Assembly (NCBI GenBank): GCA_964654995.1
Contig: CAZZKF010000001.1
Coordinates: 62,001 to 126,000 of the forward strand
Length of the DNA stretch: 64,000 nucleotides
Direction of reading: 5' to 3'
From: CAZZKF01 sp964654995
Lineage (GTDB): Bacteria; Pseudomonadota; Alphaproteobacteria; CAZZKF01
Numbering within the stretch: the first letter of the stretch is position 1; each line of letters opens with the position of its first letter. The notes below the pieces were generated by a model. The model did not search any database, was not told the origin of the DNA, and worked only from the letters and a program-made list of their open reading frames with translations. A program made the position numbers and the translations under genes. Below, in pieces: positions 62,756-64,000 of this stretch.

Positions 62756-64000
62756 TCAGACGTCGATCATCGGAAGCTTGAGACCGTGCTCGCGGGCACA
62801 GGCCACGGCCTCGTCATAGCCGGCATCGGCATGGCGCATGACCCCGGTGGCCGGATCGTTGGTGAGCACCCGTTCCAGCCGGCGGGCGGCTTCGGGCGTG
62901 CCGTCGGCGACGATCACCAGGCCGGCATGCTGGGAAAAGCCCATGCCGACGCCGCCACCGTGATGGAAGCTCACCCAGGTGGCGCCGCTTGCCGTGTTCA
63001 ACAAGGCGTTGAGCACCGGCCAGTCGGAGACCGCATCGGAGCCGTCCTTCATGCTCTCGGTCTCGCGGTTGGGGCTGGCGACCGAGCCGGAATCGAGATG
63101 ATCGCGGCCGATCACCACCGGCGCCTTGAGCTCGCCGCTGGCCACCATCTCGTTGAATGCCAGGCCGAGCCGCGCCCGCTCGCCCAGACCCACCCAGCAG
63201 ATCCGCGCCGGCAGCCCCTGGAACCGGATGCGCTCACGCGCCATGTTCAGCCAGTTGTGCAGGTGCGGATTATCCAGGATCAGCTCCTTGACCTTGGCGT
63301 CGGTGCGGTAGATGTCGTCCGGATCGCCCGAAAGCGCCGCCCAGCGGAACGGGCCGATGCCGCGACAGAACATCGGCCGGATATAGGCGGGAACGAAGCC
63401 GGGGAAGTCGAAGGCGTCGGCAACCCCTGCCTCCAGCGCCATTTGCCGGATGTTGTTGCCGTAATCGAAGGTCGGAATGCCATCGCGGTGAAACGCCAGC
63501 ATCGCCTGCACATGCACCGCCATCGACTCTTTCGCCGCCTTCTGCACACCCTCGGGATCGCTCTGCTGGCGCGTCTCCCATTCATCGAGCGTCCAGCCGG
63601 CCGGCAGATAGCCGTTCAGGGGATCATGGGCCGCCGTCTGGTCGGTCACCGCATCGGGACGCACACCGCGCTTCACCAGTTCCGGCAGGACCTCGGCGGT
63701 ATTGCCGAGCAGCCCGACCGACAACGGCTTGCCCTGGCGGATCGAGTCGTCGATCAGACGCAGGGCCTCGTCGAGATCATCGGTGCTGGTATCCAGATAG
63801 CCGGTGGCGAGGCGCTTTTCGATGCGCCCCGGGCGGCACTCGACGGCCAGCATCGAGGCCCCGGCCATGGTCGCCGCCAGTGGCTGCGCGCCGCCCATGC
63901 CGCCGAGACCGCCGGTGAGAATCCACTTGCCGGACAGATCGCCGCCGTAATGCTGGCGGCCCATCTCGGCAAAGGTCTCGTAGGTGCCCTGAACGATGCC
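62756..64000 (-). CDS. hutU: Urocanate hydratase, N-terminus outside window
   Basis: The C-terminal 414 residues of urocanase are present; about 140 N-terminal residues lie beyond the right edge. At the edge the frame reads GIVQGTYETFAEMGRQHYGG, followed by the NAD-binding TGGLGGMGGAQPLA and VECRPGRIEKRLATGYLD. Near the end are the SGSVASPNRETESMKDGSDAVSDWP and SFHHGGGVGMGFSQHAG blocks. The enzyme hydrates urocanate to imidazolonepropionate using tightly bound NAD+. It is the first hut gene of the hutUHG series visible here. No hutC regulator is seen in the window. Confidence 0.97.
   Translation of the reverse strand, partial: GIVQGTYETFAEMGRQHYGGDLSGKWILTGGLGGMGGAQPLAATMAGASMLAVECRPGRIEKRLATGYLDTSTDDLDEALRLIDDSIRQGKPLSVGLLGNTAEVLPELVKRGVRPDAVTDQTAAHDPLNGYLPAGWTLDEWETRQQSDPEGVQKAAKESMAVHVQAMLAFHRDGIPTFDYGNNIRQMALEAGVADAFDFPGFVPAYIRPMFCRGIGPFRWAALSGDPDDIYRTDAKVKELILDNPHLHNWLNMARERIRFQGLPARICWVGLGERARLGLAFNEMVASGELKAPVVIGRDHLDSGSVASPNRETESMKDGSDAVSDWPVLNALLNTASGATWVSFHHGGGVGMGFSQHAGLVIVADGTPEAARRLERVLTNDPATGVMRHADAGYDEAVACAREHGLKLPMIDV

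Overview
The window is a GC-rich, gene-dense bacterial chromosomal segment, most likely from a proteobacterium and probably an alphaproteobacterium. Supporting signs are a System I cytochrome c maturation operon, an aerobic-style histidine (hut) locus using HutF plus HutG, two-component RND efflux, TonB-dependent receptors, Tat signals, a tryptophylquinone amine dehydrogenase, and ATGA/TGATG start-stop overlaps. Two runs of exactly 100 N (3241-3340 and 44508-44607) are scaffold-gap placeholders, so this looks like a draft genome or metagenome bin. Lineage was not tested against any database.

Layout. 1-2295: a partial beta-keto acid cleavage enzyme coupled to a lambda-crystallin-type 3-hydroxyacid dehydrogenase, then an exported protein broken by a one-base frameshift. 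2498-8192: a P-type H+-ATPase interrupted by a gap and a large secreted subtilase ending in a perfect terminator hairpin. 8365-16802: ccmCDEFGH running by overlap into a malonyl-CoA synthetase gene, an MmgE/PrpD protein and a nucleotidyltransferase. 16869-23643: a metallo-beta-lactamase-fold protein, a DUF547 protein and an RND efflux pair. 23650-29285 (minus): a molybdopterin oxidoreductase operon (catalytic subunit, four-cluster Fe-S subunit, DmsC/NrfD-type anchor, fdhD), preceded by the wreck of a TonB receptor gene. 29592-33703: MarR regulator, Tat-exported small subunit plus GMC flavoprotein, and a StyA-like monooxygenase. 33694-35377 (minus): a hormone-sensitive-lipase-type hydrolase and a DUF2238 membrane protein. 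35606-43230 (plus): MetE-like protein, acyl-CoA ligase, FlK-type thioesterase, a second molybdopterin oxidoreductase and a fused Fe-S/membrane-anchor subunit. 43485-53982 (minus): TetR, an amine dehydrogenase cluster (mauB/E/D/A-like), two c-type cytochromes, a TonB receptor, an acyl-CoA ligase and an aldehyde dehydrogenase. 54203-64000: a small membrane protein, a PYROXD2-like oxidoreductase, a sodium-dependent transporter and hutF, hutI, hutG, hutH, hutU (the last partial).

How it may work together. The region from about 23.6 to 54 kb reads as catabolism of amines and aromatic or aryl-alkyl acids. A periplasmic quinoprotein would oxidise a primary amine to an aldehyde and pass electrons to cytochrome c. 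The aldehyde dehydrogenase would make the acid and the ligases would make its CoA thioester. Two molybdoenzymes, both without Tat signals and therefore probably facing the cytoplasm, could oxidise such a thioester in the manner of phenylacetyl-CoA:acceptor oxidoreductase (PadBCD), with a thioesterase at hand. The reading of each family is fairly secure. The substrates and the joined pathway are inference.

The most unusual items are the ligase-thioesterase-molybdoenzyme-fused anchor module with its missing Fe-S cysteine, and the four-copy GGAC-N4-GTCC array in front of the amine dehydrogenase operon beside a TetR gene. I see no CRISPR array, tRNA, rRNA or intact insertion sequence.
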